A stretch of 64,000 nt of DNA from Vishniacozyma victoriae (lineage: Eukaryota; Basidiomycota; Tremellomycetes; Tremellales; Bulleribasidiaceae). Shown here piece after piece: positions 21,761 to 32,701 of the stretch. Every line of letters begins with the position of its first letter. Within the stretch, counting starts at the first letter, position 1. Under the pieces are notes generated by a model. The model was not told the origin of the DNA. It saw only the letters and a list, made by a program, of their open reading frames with translations, and did no database searches. Both the position numbers and the translations under genes were made by a program. The stretch spans positions 1 to 64,000 of the forward strand of contig JADPYG010000093.1 in the NCBI GenBank assembly GCA_017654735.1, in the 5' to 3' direction.

Positions 21761-24712
21761 TAGTGATAATCAGGGAATGAAGGGATGTTGGGTCCATGAC
21801 CCATTCGATCCCATTCAGTCAAGAGTGTAGCAGCAGTCGCTGCTGATTAGCTTGGCTCCTAATTCTGAGTGTGGAAGCTTACCGGGTTCAATCTCTGTAC
21901 CATCTCGAGAGACCTTGACTTCCCTGTCTGCGTTCCATGGGTTTCGGAGCGATCTCAATCGGTGGAACGGCAAGGTTCCTACGCGAATCCACTCGATTTT
22001 GAATGATTGTCCCCAATCTTCTGGCGAGAATTCCTCTTGTACCTCAGGTGGAGGAACCTGAGCCTGTCGTACAGCTTTCTCACCAGGAGACAAGACTGTG
22101 TCTTTTCGTAGTACTCCATCCTTGTCTTCGTCTTGGGGACGAGAAGATCCACCAAGCGCTTCTTGCTTCTTTGCTTCGTCTTGACTGGCATGCAGTACTG
22201 GTATGTCGAAGAACGAGGGTGCTGGATTGGGTACACTTGCATGTCCGGTAGCTGCTGGGGCTGACGCTGTCGATTTATTGACGTTCAAAGACCCCATACC
22301 GACAGGTTGCGGTGACTCGGTTTTTCGTTCGGTTCGTCGAAGCATTGCAAGTTCGTCGTCTTCTTCTTCGCCGTGAGGCGTCAATTGACCAGGCGACGAT
22401 GCGGCAAACCTCGATGACGACTGGGTCTGAAGCCATTGAGATCGTTGGGTTCCCTCTGACTCGTCTTCCTCGGCAATGGTATGTACATCCTCTTGGAAGA
22501 ATGGTTTGGCAAGAGGTCCTGGACCCGAGCTTGATCCACCCGATAGCGAGCCAGACGAATGCGATCCAGAATCCGTAGCGTACTTTGCCGCTCGTGCAGT
22601 CGCTTTGTCCTTGTCGATAGGCTCGACCATTTTGGCGTATCCAAAGAACTCGCCAGACTTGTTGGCGCTGAATATTAGAATGACTTCTTGAGCGGTTCGG
22701 AAAGCTTGATCTGGACGTCAGTGCGGGATAGTTGTTGCGACGTACCGAGTATCGGCTCGTTGTGCCTTTGTGTCTTCCAGGTGCCTGACCTTACACTGTC
22801 TTCAAGTTCGACCTGATATCAGCGCAGATACGATGTTACCCGCGACCGACGTACCGTGGTCAGACTTTTGAGAATAAAGAATCGTTTAGGGAAATGTCGA
22901 ACTAGGAAACTCGAGTTTGTCGAAGCCATACTCGTCGTCGATGCATTCCTAGCAGCGACAGCTTCTGCAATCGATTCTCTCCTCCTCCCTTCCCCATCTG
23001 GTGGCGGTTCCAAAGCAGCAGGCGAAGGGGGTTCAATACTTCTGGCGGAGCTCATACCAGAATTGTCGGGCGTGAGCTGATTGGTGTTTGGAGGTAGTGG
23101 ATTTTGCTCGTCACGTCCCTTGATCCACTCTCGGTGCATCCCCGTTCCTCTCTGTGCTCCTACTCCTGCTCGGAGGTCGTCGTCCTTCTTTCTGATTCGG
23201 CAGACCATGCGAGGACACCTAGGATCATTGGGACGTAAGGATTTACCGTTGAAGAATTGGACTGCGCGGTCGAGATCCGACTGTGAAGAGAGGTTGACGA
23301 AAGCGCACTGAGAGCGTGAAATTAGGAAAATCGATGATGGACCATGCCACTCGGACGCTTCCTCCGTGTCCGGCAAAGAGGGTACGGTCGAATTAAAGTA
23401 TTTCCAAAGCTCTTCATGTGATGTGTTGCCGGGACTGTCATGAGCAGTGTATCCATAGGCAGGGAACAACTTACACATTGCCAACCCACATGACCCAGTC
23501 ACTTCTCCTTGCCGGTGGCTGAGGGTGATATGCTTTCCTCTCTCTATCTCTCTGATCCCCTACCGCTTGTCCAGTCCAGGCTGCCCTGTTGGCTGGGGGT
23601 CTCTGTTCTGCAAACGATGTTCGATGCTGTTGGAGTCCTTGAGGGGCGATCGGTGGTCTGGGAGCGTGATGGGTTTCTCGAGGGTTGTGCTGAGATTGGT
23701 ATTGAGGCTGATAGTAGTTGTATTGTGGGGCAGGCGGCATCCACCCATTTCCGTCGTGATACACCATCGGTGAGGTCTGCCCATATTCTTCTTGTCCGCG
23801 GTTATAACTGACTTGACGATCATAGCCACCTCGATTGGGCATGTGACCATAGGACATCGTGCCCATGGATGGACTCATGGGTGGGGTTCCCCATCCGTAA
23901 GGTCGTGGGGTGAGGGAGGCGTTTGATGGACCAGAGTAGATTGGGGAAACGGATTGAACATTTCGAGGGACCGGGTTTTGATTTGGGTATCCAGGCATGC
24001 CGTGCATTGTCTCCAACGAAAAGTCTGATTGGGAAGGCGTATAGTATTCAGGTCGAGATGGGAAATGACCTCCACCGTTCTGGTAGCTCGGTTGAGATCC
24101 TCCATTCTGGTAGCTCGGGTGAGATTGATAGCCTGGTTGAGATTGGTAGCCCATCTGGGAGTGTGGTTGTGATTGGTAATGCATAGGAAGCTGGTAGCCT
24201 GACTGAGACTGATATCGAGTATATGTTGGATATCCGGGCTGATGAGAAGGCGTATACGGCTGTTGCTGGCCAGAGTTGGGATAAGAATTGTACTCGTAGA
24301 GATTATTAGGGGATATTGATGGTGGAGTCGTTTCGTTAACCGTCATATTTCGCATTTGTTCCAGTTGAGCTCCCCTGCCGTTTCCTGCGGTGAAGTGCTC
24401 CCCTGACTTTTCCTGCGGTGAAGTCGAGTGAATGTTGAATGCGGTCGGTCGGTTGTCGCCAGATTTCACAACCAGAGGGGGTTCAGCAGGCAAGTGGAGC
24501 TCGCCTGTGGAGATTGGCTCCCCTGCCAACTTTGTCTGATGATGTATTGCCGAAGGCGAAGCGTTGACTACTTGATCAGAATCAGGCTGACGACATGACT
24601 CACGTTGTCCACCTCGAAGACGGCTCGCATCCACCCTATCTCCCTCTGAAACCCGTCTGTGAGGCTCTTCCTCATCGTGTGCCTCTTCTGCTCGCGGGAC
24701 TGGGACAGACAT
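21761..24712 (-). CDS. RRM + YTH domain RNA-binding protein (m6A-reader candidate)
   Basis: YTH proteins read N6-methyladenosine in RNA. The start MSVPVPRAEEAHDEEEPHRR opens a roughly 400-residue Gln/Tyr/Pro-rich disordered region with repeats such as YQSQPGYQSHPSYQ. An RRM follows (VMWVGNVPGNTSHEELWKYF, CAFVNL, continuing to about 23200), then the YTH domain: FFILKSLTTVELEDSVRSGT, WKTQRHNE, VILIFSANKSGEFFGYAKM. The domain resumes at DWGQSFKIEWI and NPWNADREVKVSRDGTEIEP after about 200 low-complexity residues. A last intron (21882-21840) joins EPA to TAATLLTEWDRMGH and the stop at 21761; reading through it gives a poorer end at 21815. Exon 1 contains dispersed repeats (24363-24550) and a possible 36-nt intron. 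Confidence 0.85.
24363..24550. repeat. Cluster of dispersed repeats inside YTH exon 1
   Basis: Within 190 bp of coding sequence there are four GCTC(C/G)CCTG cores (24369, 24397, 24498, 24517), two copies of TTTCCTGCGGTGAAGT-like sequence (24381 and about 24410), and a 34-bp block (24423-24456) that recurs exactly at 24809-24842. The end at 24536-24546 (GATGTATTGCCG) resembles 19709-19720. In the protein these become low-complexity text such as KLAGEPISTGE and EKSGEHFTAGNGRGAQ, unlike the Tyr/Gln-rich flanks. It looks like repeat DNA taken into the exon. Confidence 0.75.
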
Positions 24713-25629
24713 TTGTGGAGAGCGACGACGATGACGAGATCCACTATCGACTTTTATTTATTCGATACCAATGACCGAGGTCGACATTCAACAAGGATTG
24801 CCAAATGGGTCGAGTGAATGTTGAATGCGGTCGGTCGGTTGTTACCAGTGGTAACTGATATGCTTACTATTATATGACTATTGCTTACTTTCAGAGTATG
24901 ATGATAGGAGGAAATTGAAAATGACAGAATCCAAAGTTGGCAGAGAAGCCGAGCCCAACTTCCTGGATTGGATCGTGACGTAATCAATTCAGGCACAGAA
25001 TAACAGGGTAATTAACTACTCAAGCGCAGCCTGCAACCTAGAACAAGGTCGAAAACGTTGGAGCCTATGCATGTGAGTCAAGGGCGGTTTTCGACGCTGT
25101 ATTTATAATCCCGCAGATCTCTAGGGACATCCCTTGGAAGGCACATGATGGCAAGCCGTAGGACCACGGTGCCGAATATGATTGTGGCTGTGTCTGTTCC
25201 GGCAATAATCATGGCAGGTTGTCCGGTCGTCGGCCGAGTCTCACCGGCTCCTTCTGCAGATCTTCACTGTAGCACCGGTCATGCCCCTGGCGATCGCCAT
25301 TGTATCGCCGCGAGGGGCACGTCTGTTTTAAATATCTCATTTTACCGCAACGACTATGGATCCATAATGGTTTACGAACGGAGCTGAGATTATGAGGTTA
25401 TTCCAGCATGATCCAGACCCCGTGATCGAAGCACGAGCTAGTCATGAGATCAGGACATGACCGATCTCATTCAGCAGATTCGCTATGTTCCTTTGTCCGC
25501 GTTGCTTTGTGTGTGTCCTTTCTTTGACTTGTTGCATCAGCACTGGTCTTTTCGTTCCTCATTGATTGAGTACCAAGCTGAGGATACTCAATCGACTCAT
25601 TGTTTCCATATCAACACCATTCGCTCAAT
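24713..25629. other. Intergenic region upstream of YTH and phosphatase genes
   Basis: About 900 bp between divergent genes. It holds a second copy of the 34-bp block found in the YTH exon (24809-24842). Open frames at 24754-24996 (-) and 25145-25387 (+) have no domains. No other structure is evident. Confidence 0.5.
24809..24848. repeat. Second copy of the YTH-exon repeat block
   Basis: Bases 24809-24842 are identical to 24423-24456 in the same orientation, and the next six bases match with two changes. The copy sits about 100-135 bp upstream of the YTH start codon, so it lies in that gene's promoter or 5' leader. Confidence 0.9.
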
Positions 25630-26526
25630 ATGAGAAGCAAGAGGCTTTATCTCACCCGACACGGTCAAGCAGAGCACAAGTGAGTCTGAACTGCATGTGT
25701 ATACTCATGAAATCATCCATTTATCAAGTAGTGTCGCCGACGATTTCGAGTGTGGGTCACTATCTGAATGGTTGAGGACAGGAGCTGATTTTGTCTAGTG
25801 CAAGACCCGATGCTGACCGAACTGGGCATCAAACAAAGTCAGATTCTCAACAAGACGACCAAAGACACTGTTCAGTCTCAAGCACAATTGGTCGTCTCAT
25901 CATGTGTGAGCATTCTGTCAAAGTGAGACTCAGCTGAAAACCTAGATGAAACGCGCAATGCATACGATGCTATTGAGCTATCCCCGACTGGTTGAACGCT
26001 TGACTGCCGTTGGCAAACCGCCAATACTCCTCGATATCTTGCAGGAGACTGGAGGGTGAGTTGCTCCAAGTACCCTCGAGGAGAGAACTGATGGCCGAGG
26101 AATACCTGTGATATACCAACTTACCCCCTCGACACCTTGAAGAACTCCCAAGATGGACTCTTCGCCAGTCTTGACTTTTCGACCTTGTCTCCGGGATATG
26201 CATCCAAGGAAGGCATCTTTCATCCTGATGAAGCCGCCATGAAAGCTAAAGCGTGCCGACAGTGGCTCCGAGATAGGCCCGAAGATCATATCGCTGGTAA
26301 CATCCATTTCAACCTGGGCAGAATTAGCTTTCTGATGTGCAGTCATCTCTCATAATGGTTGCTTCAAGTGGATGATCGGTGGGGACAAAGAGGTAGAATG
26401 GGTAAGTCTCAATGAGGCTGTTTCTCTGATGAGTAGGACTTTGCGAATTGCGAGGTCAGAGTCTTTACTTTCGTCTCCTCTGATGACGATGAAGCGGCAT
26501 TGGTCGAGGTGGTGGACGGTCAATAG
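25630..26526 (+). CDS. Histidine phosphatase superfamily (phosphoglycerate mutase-like) protein
   Basis: The start MRSKRLYLTRHGQAEHN contains the catalytic RHG motif at residues 10-12. Joined exons continue VADDFE, DPMLTELGIKQSQIL, LVVSSCMKRAMHTMLLSYPR (the second basic motif), PLDTLKNSQDG, GIFHPDEAAMKAKACRQWLR and, after an intron at 26296, VISHNGCFKWMIGG with the second catalytic histidine. The C-terminus ends VEVVDGQ at TAG 26524-26526. At least six introns of 35-50 nt interrupt a protein of about 230 residues. It resembles fungal cofactor-independent-type histidine phosphatases of unknown substrate rather than glycolytic phosphoglycerate mutase. One small join (around 25751-25799) is uncertain. 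Confidence 0.8.
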
Positions 26527-27040
26527 TCGCTTGTTATTTAGTAAAGACCCTCTGCTAGACCTCACCTCTCGTCGCAAGTATTGAACGGCTCCTCCCCGGT
26601 CCACCCGTGCCTAACAAGATCTCTCGGTAATACTTCTGACGTGGAAAGTGTACTTGTTCACAAGATTTTGCCTCTCTCCCGTTCTGCCCAGAATCCATTT
26701 GTCAGATTTTGCGGTCATTCCGATGAAACCGCAACCCAGGAATTCAAGGTTGGTTGGGCGTGCCTGTCTGTCGTGCCTGTACCACTACCACTAAATCGCG
26801 TCGTATCATTCGGTCATACTTTGCTTTGCACTCCAATCCAACAACGAGCAAGATAGGGAGCAACGCTCGCATCGCATGTGTCGACCGGCACCTCTTCGCG
26901 TCGTCAAACGTATATCAATGTGATTTTACGATAATTCAGAGTTAATCAAAACACACACAGACGCGTACCTGAATCATCCATTTCCTTTCCTCTAAGGTCA
27001 TCTTCCGTCAACATTACATCTACAGTTTTCGACGCCTACA
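26527..27040. other. Intergenic region, nothing recognised
   Basis: About 510 bp between the phosphatase stop and the F-box/WD40 start. Overlapping open frames at 26581-26856 and 26754-26945 lack domains. The last 120 bp are C/T-rich, as expected for a leader. Confidence 0.4.
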
Positions 27041-28857
27041 ATGATCGCAACCAAGCGGAATATGGCTCCGCCTCAATCTCCTGGGAAGATCGAGAGTACA
27101 CGACAGCGCCTCGCTACCCTGTTTTCTGGCTTTTCGCCTTTCGGATCACCCGCCAAACCCATTGCTAAAGCTCAATCAATAAATGGATCAGATGTCAAGC
27201 CGGATTCCCTATCATCCAGATCCGATAGGAGGTCGGTTGAATCGATTGAATTGGCCGAAAAGACGGCGTCCGGTTCACTGGACAGGACTGAACTCTTGGA
27301 CCTACCAGATGAATTGTACGTCCGATTTCAAGAGGTGTGGAGGTTGGCAGGAGAGCTAATCGTAACAGGCTCATCAATATCCTTTCATTCCTTCCAGACA
27401 ACCATAAACACTTGCAGATCGCATCTCGAGTCCATCGTCGACTTAATTGCCTTGCTCAATCACCTATATTATGGTCCAATCTGATAAAGCGGACTCCCGG
27501 ACCGGTACTATCCACCCAACTCAAGGACCGAGACACCACCCTAACATCACCCGGGACATGGGACCAGGATGGAGTCTGGGTACCGACGGATCTCAACGAT
27601 AAAATTCATTATCCAACGCTGTACCGTTCACGCTACCTCTTGAACCGGGTTGTTCGAGGTGATCCTCTACCTATGTTTGCTACACCTCATGTCGACACGC
27701 TCCACTTTTCTGGCCCCATCTACTCCGTCCACGCCTCCGGGCCATGGCTGATACTTGGAGGAAAGGACAAGGCTATCGAAATTTGGAGAACCTCTATGGG
27801 GAACAATGTCTTGGTAAAGAAGATATCGGATGCACATCAAGGCAGTGTGCTTGCTCTTGCGGTGGAGGCAAATGCAGAAGGAGCAACGGTCATCTCGGGA
27901 AGTAGTGATGGAACAGCCGTGGTCTGGGAAATTAAATGGCGACCAGTAATAACAGGGTCTGGCGGGGATGAAGGGTCTGGCGGGGATGACGGGGATGACG
28001 GGGATGACGGGGATGACGGGGATGAAGGGGCTGAAGGGGCTGGAGGGGCTGGAGGGGCTGAAGGGGCTGAAGGGGATGAAGAGGATGAAGGGGATGACGG
28101 GGATGAAGCAGAGGAAGAGGGGTCAATTTCCAAATGGAAGGTGGAAGCATCTCGAAGGGAGACACTCCGAGGACATACTGCAGCCGTACTCGATGTCGCC
28201 CTCGCCAAAGACTTTATCATTACATGCTCCAAAGACACTACCATCCGGATCTACAATCGACACGACTACAGTCTCTGTCGCGCCATTGTCGGTCTTCACT
28301 CTCAGCCAGTCAACTGCCTAGCGCTACATCCCGATCCCAGCATCCCCGAATTCATCTCGGCATCAGGCGATGGATTCTGGGTGAGGGGTCCTATCAGAGA
28401 GCCAACTTACTACACTCGACACGGTAAACAGTCCTCCGAGGAACACGGGCACGCACTGGCGTGTGTCGCTTGGGGAGGCCCTTTCGTCGTTACGGGTGGA
28501 AAAGACGCCCTTGTGGATGTCTACAATGTCAAAGGTGAGACGATGGCCGGTCACAGACTTCACCGGGCACCTGTACGGGCTGTCGATCTTGATGTCGACG
28601 AATCAGGTGTAGGGACGATAGTTTCGGCCAGTTACGACGAGACCGTTATAATGTGGGATACAACAACGAAACGGGAGCGATACGTGTTTAAACCTCATGC
28701 GAGTATCATCCTCGATGTCCAGCTCACCAATGGCCGGTTGATCACGTACGTCTCATTCCGATTGAGCTCTGCTGACATGTACAGTGCGTCACATGATCAG
28801 ACTGTTCAGATTAGGACATTTGGTCAGGATCTACCTTATCGTGATTTGTTTGTGTGA
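27041..28857 (+). CDS. F-box and WD40-repeat protein (SCF substrate adaptor candidate)
   Basis: Likely recruits substrates to an SCF ubiquitin ligase through Skp1. The disordered N-terminus (from MIATKRNMAPPQSPGKIEST) leads to the F-box LLDLPDELLINILSFLPDNH, whose middle is split by an intron at 27316-27368. WD40 blades follow: GPWLILGGKDKAIEIWR, VISGSSDGTAVVWEI, FIITCSKDTTIRIY, FVVTGGKDALVDVY and TIVSASYDETVIMWD. A 9-bp minisatellite inserts about 50 Gly/Asp/Glu/Ala residues between two blades. The last 39-nt intron (28746-28784) is a multiple of three with no stop, so retention would add 13 residues in frame. A decayed copy of the 3' end lies directly downstream. Confidence 0.87.
27343..27368 (+). 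repeat. Dispersed repeat forming the 3' end of the F-box intron
   Basis: GTTGGCAGGAGAGCTAATC (27343-27361) differs by one base from the element in the intron at 20077-20095. Here too CTAAT (27356-27360) lies eight bases before the AG ending at 27368. Confidence 0.7.
27964..28107 (+). repeat. Coding 9-bp minisatellite
   Basis: About sixteen 9-bp units of the form GGGG(A/C)TG(A/G)(A/C), for example GGGGATGAC and GGGGCTGAA, in frame inside the WD40 gene. They encode GDD, GDE, GAE and GAG tripeptides. Because the unit is a multiple of three, other frames on both strands are also open here; these are shadows. Confidence 0.92.
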
Positions 28858-28869
28858 TGATGCGTGCCA

Positions 28870-29030
28870 TTCTGGATGTCCAGCTCACCAATGGCCGGTT
28901 GATCGCGTACGTCTCATTCCGATTGAGCTCTGCTGACATGTATAGTGCGTCACACGACCAAAGTGTGCAGATTATAACATTTGGTTAGGATCTACCTTAT
29001 CGTGATTTGTTTGTGTGATGATGCGTGCCA
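28870..29030 (+). pseudogene. Decayed tandem copy of the F-box/WD40 3' end
   Basis: A 161-bp unit at 28709-28869 is repeated at 28870-29030 with few changes. The source unit covers the end of the last WD40 blade, the final 39-nt intron, the last exon, the stop codon and 12 bases beyond. The copy keeps the intron but has TAG where the gene has CAG (GGTCAG to GGTTAG), and lies after the real stop, so it is not expected to be translated. Intron retention points to DNA-level duplication, not retroposition. Confidence 0.92.
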
Positions 29031-29719
29031 AGCATATCGATGGTTGGTCCTCAAAATTGTATGTTAATTTCCAGTGCTTGAGAATTACAGCTGTAGTTCT
29101 TTGTTGTGAATGCGATCGTTGTGGATGTGACCTCTTTGCATGATATGCGTCAAGGTGTAAAGCACTTGATACTTGATGCTAGACGCTCTTTACAAGCCTA
29201 GAATAGGTGTGCCAAGTGATAGTCCGCAGTGCACAGACACCCCTCGTCATAGGACGATCAAAATACTAGCTGAACCCACCCTTAAACCCTTAGACCCTTA
29301 GAGGGATTTGACGGGCACACCGAGATGTCAGGGTCCCTAACGGATATCAACGTTCAACCCTGAGACAATCCCTTTGTTCGAAAATTTTACCCTTGACGTC
29401 ACTGCCGTCATAGTGTTTCCCATTTCACAAGAGCACTAGCTAGCCTTTTTCATATTTCATATAACAATCAGCTGATTTCCCTTCACTTTCACATCCTAAT
29501 TCACATCTAGTAGCGGTTTGTGTACTGCGGTAATTGGGTGTTGTTTATTGTATTTCGATCATCGAGTAAGTAGCATCCTTTCATACACACACGGCGAATG
29601 AGAATCGACTTTCTCAACTCCCTTTGTTTATTGGCTTTGCTGACATTCAGACGGGCCGATTCGTTTAATACCAAACTTTCACATCGACATCTCTTATCAC
29701 CCTTTCCCACTTCGCCGTC
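29031..29719. other. Intergenic region upstream of the CSC1-like gene
   Basis: About 690 bp without a supported gene. It contains three CCCTTA units at 29279-29306 and a C/T-rich leader before the start codon at 29720. No clear TATA box. Confidence 0.45.
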
Positions 29720-32500
29720 ATGTCTGCCACCGGAGATGACACCCAATCCGCGACTACCCCATCCTTTATCGCCGCTGTCGTAGTCGCCGGGATCACCCTT
29801 GGAGCATTCAGCGCAGTTTGGCTCGCGCTTCACAGCAGCAAGAGACTTCAGGGGGAAGTTTTCCAGCCTCGAGTTGAAAAGGCTCCTCTTTCGAAGCGGC
29901 CCTCAGCACTACCTGATGGCCCGCTGGCATTCTGGAAGACAGTCTTCAGTCTTCCAGACAAGGAGATCATCGTTGCCAATGGACCCGACGCGTACTTTTT
30001 CGTTCGATACCTCAAGATCTTTGGATTGTACATGCTGGGTCCTTATGTTCTCCTCACCTGTGCTATTTTGATCCCCGTCTCGTAAGTCCTCGAGCCATCC
30101 CAAAGAATGTTGAATTGACTTTAGTGCCGTGTCTCCCAATGCTGGACTCGACGGGCTCAACAAGCTCACTTTCGGAAACGTCTCTCCCGCTCATCAAGTA
30201 CGACACGTCGCCCACTTTATCGTCGCAATCATTCTCATCAACTGGACTCTTTTCCTCATCTGGCGAGAATACCACCACTATGTCATCATCCGACAAGAGT
30301 GGTTGTCATCCCCTCAACACCTTTCACTTGCCCGAACTCGAACCATCGCGCTCATCAATGTTCCCGAGGAGTACAACTCTGGCTCTTCACTTAAGGAGCT
30401 CGGCGGAACCGTCTCATCCTTGACTGGCCATTCGGATCCTAGACCAAGTAACGTCACTGATGGTACCCTTGCAAATGTCCAGACGGACTCTGATGGATCC
30501 ATCCAAAAAGTTTGGCTACCTCGAAAGATCGACGATGTCGAGGATGTCTGGGAGGAACGTGAGAAGGAATGTACCAAACTGGAAGGTGGTGTCGGTAAAC
30601 TTGTTGTGCTTGCCAACAAGAATCACCGAAAGGGCAAGACCCCTGAGAAAAAGGGTATGTCGTCGTGTAGGTGTTCGTGCTGACTTTAGGTACATACGAT
30701 TCCGAGTCTTCTGAATACCTGTCCGACCGATTCGTTCTACACAAGAAGCGACCCACCTGGAAGCAGGGATTCCTAGGTCTCTTCGGCAAGAAGATGACCC
30801 TCGAGACTTCCCCGGTCTACATCCGAGAACACAACGAAAAGCTCGATATGCTACGAGAGAATCCCGAACAGTATGCCCAGACCAACACTGCCTTTATCCG
30901 ATTCGCATCCCAAGCCGAGGCTCACGCGTTCGCTCGATTGGTCTCCTCCACCGACAAGAAGCTACGTCTCGTCAAGTCTAGCATCGAAGTCGTACCCGAG
31001 GATGTCGAATGGTCAAACATGAAGATGAACCCTTACCAGCGAAAGATTCAGACGATCATCTCTTGGTCTCTAACTATCGGACTGATCATCATTTGGGCTA
31101 TCCCTGTTGCCTTTGTTGGTATCGTCTCCAACGTAGACACTCTTTGTGAAACCGCTCCTTTCCTCGCCTGGATCTGTCGACTCCCACCGTGAGTTCTTTT
31201 TGACTGCTCAACGTCATTGTACTGACGTCCAGTCCTGTTCTCGCCATCATCAAAGGTGTCTTGCCACCCCTCCTCTTGGCTATCCTATTCATGCTCCTTC
31301 CCATCGTTCTCAGAATGATGGTCAAGATGCAGGGCGAGATCCTAAAAAGCGACATCGAGCTCAAGCTATTCACCCGATACTGGCTCTTCCAAGTCATCCA
31401 CGGTTTCTTGATTGTGACTGTTGCCTCGGGTCTCGTCAATGCCCTTGGTAACCTCGGCAACACTGCGTCTTCGATTCCTACTCTACTCGCTACACAGCTC
31501 CCTGGAGCTTCCATCTTCTTCCTTACCTACATCTTGACCAAGACGTTTGCCGGAGCTGCCAAATCGTTCTCCCGAGTCGTTCCTGTCGTGATGTTCTACC
31601 TACGAGGTATCCTCGGTGGCAACACACCACGAAAGTGGTTCCAGACCACCGTGAGTCTATTCTCGACTCCGTTGATGAGACAAAGCTGACGATCAGTACA
31701 AGATGGACGGATTTGCATGGGCTACCACCTGGCCTCCTACGTGTTTGATCCTTTGTATCACTATCGTCTACTCGGTCATCCAGCCCATCATCACTGTTCT
31801 CGCATGGCTCGCTTTCCTCATCCTCTTTGCCGCCTACAAGTACACTCTTTACTGGTGTGCCGACCAGCCCGACCACCTCGAGACTGGCGGTCGATTCTAC
31901 GTCAAGGCACTCAGGACCGTCTTTGTCAGTCTGTACTTGGAAGAAGTCTGCCTCGCTGGTCTATTCTTCCTCTCTTCCGATGAGAATGGAAACCGAACCA
32001 CATCTGGTCTCGCATGTGGTGCCATCATGATTGCTCAAATCGTCGCTACTGCCGCTTTCCAGATCTACATTGATTGGTTCCGATTCCAAAAGGACTACCT
32101 CGTCTACGCCCACTCTGCCAACACTGTCAGGTCTGGTAGTGCCGGTCGAGCGGCCAACAAGGTCGGACTCCCATCTTCCGAAAACGCCGCTTCATCCGGA
32201 ATGGGTAAACTCAACCACTCTCAAGTCTCACCCGATGCCGAGAATGAGAACGCTGGTGCAGCCTACGGAAACACTGCTGGATTCCACGAGCAAGCGTTCG
32301 ACCATCCAGCCATGTGGAAGCCCCAGCCCGTTATCTGGATCACCGATGATCCCCTTGGAGTTGGTAAATTCGAAGCCGAAAAGATCAATGCTCAGAACGT
32401 AAACGCCAGTACCGAGTTTACCGGTATGGAGGTCAATGGTCGATTGAAGGTCGGGCGAGCTCCTCCTGACCAGGCCTGGTGGGATGGTATGACTGCTTAG
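29720..32500 (+). CDS. CSC1/OSCA/TMEM63 family osmosensitive cation channel
   Basis: Calcium-permeable mechanosensitive channel family. The start is MSATGDDTQSATTPSFIAAV. The first helix FIAAVVVAGITLGAFSAVWL is followed by the conserved N-terminal region (FFVRYLKIFGLYMLGPYVLL) and VAHFIVAIILINWTLFLIWR. A cytosolic domain follows (RTIALINVPEEYN, then TAFIRFASQAEAHAFARLVS, EVVPEDVEWSNMKMNPYQRK). The 7TM channel core runs from about 31060 to 32090. The C-terminal tail is hydrophilic with DQAWWDGMTA at the end. Five exons with introns of about 40-45 nt. Full family length, about 870 residues. Plasma membrane or vacuole location cannot be decided. Confidence 0.9.
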
Positions 32501-32701
32501 GTTCGTCGTACTTTGAGTAGTATTCCATAGTTTCGTATTTACGTAGTCTCTTATAGTATCTGTTAATAATGCGTTTCGATATGAATTCACGATGTCGTTG
32601 ACAAGCCAAGCCGGGAGGCCGGAGGCCGATGACCGACATTCCGCGCGACGTATTTGACTCACTTGAATACAAATTACCACTGATAAGGACCATACTAATT
32701 G

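Noticed and set aside
27837..28244. Long minus-strand ORF of SSPSSPSAP repeats
   Set aside because: Shadow of the 9-bp minisatellite in the WD40 gene; all frames are open because the unit is a multiple of three.
29278..29306. Three CCCTTA units resembling telomeric repeat
   Set aside because: Not the fungal CCCTAA-type unit, too short, and lies between ordinary genes.
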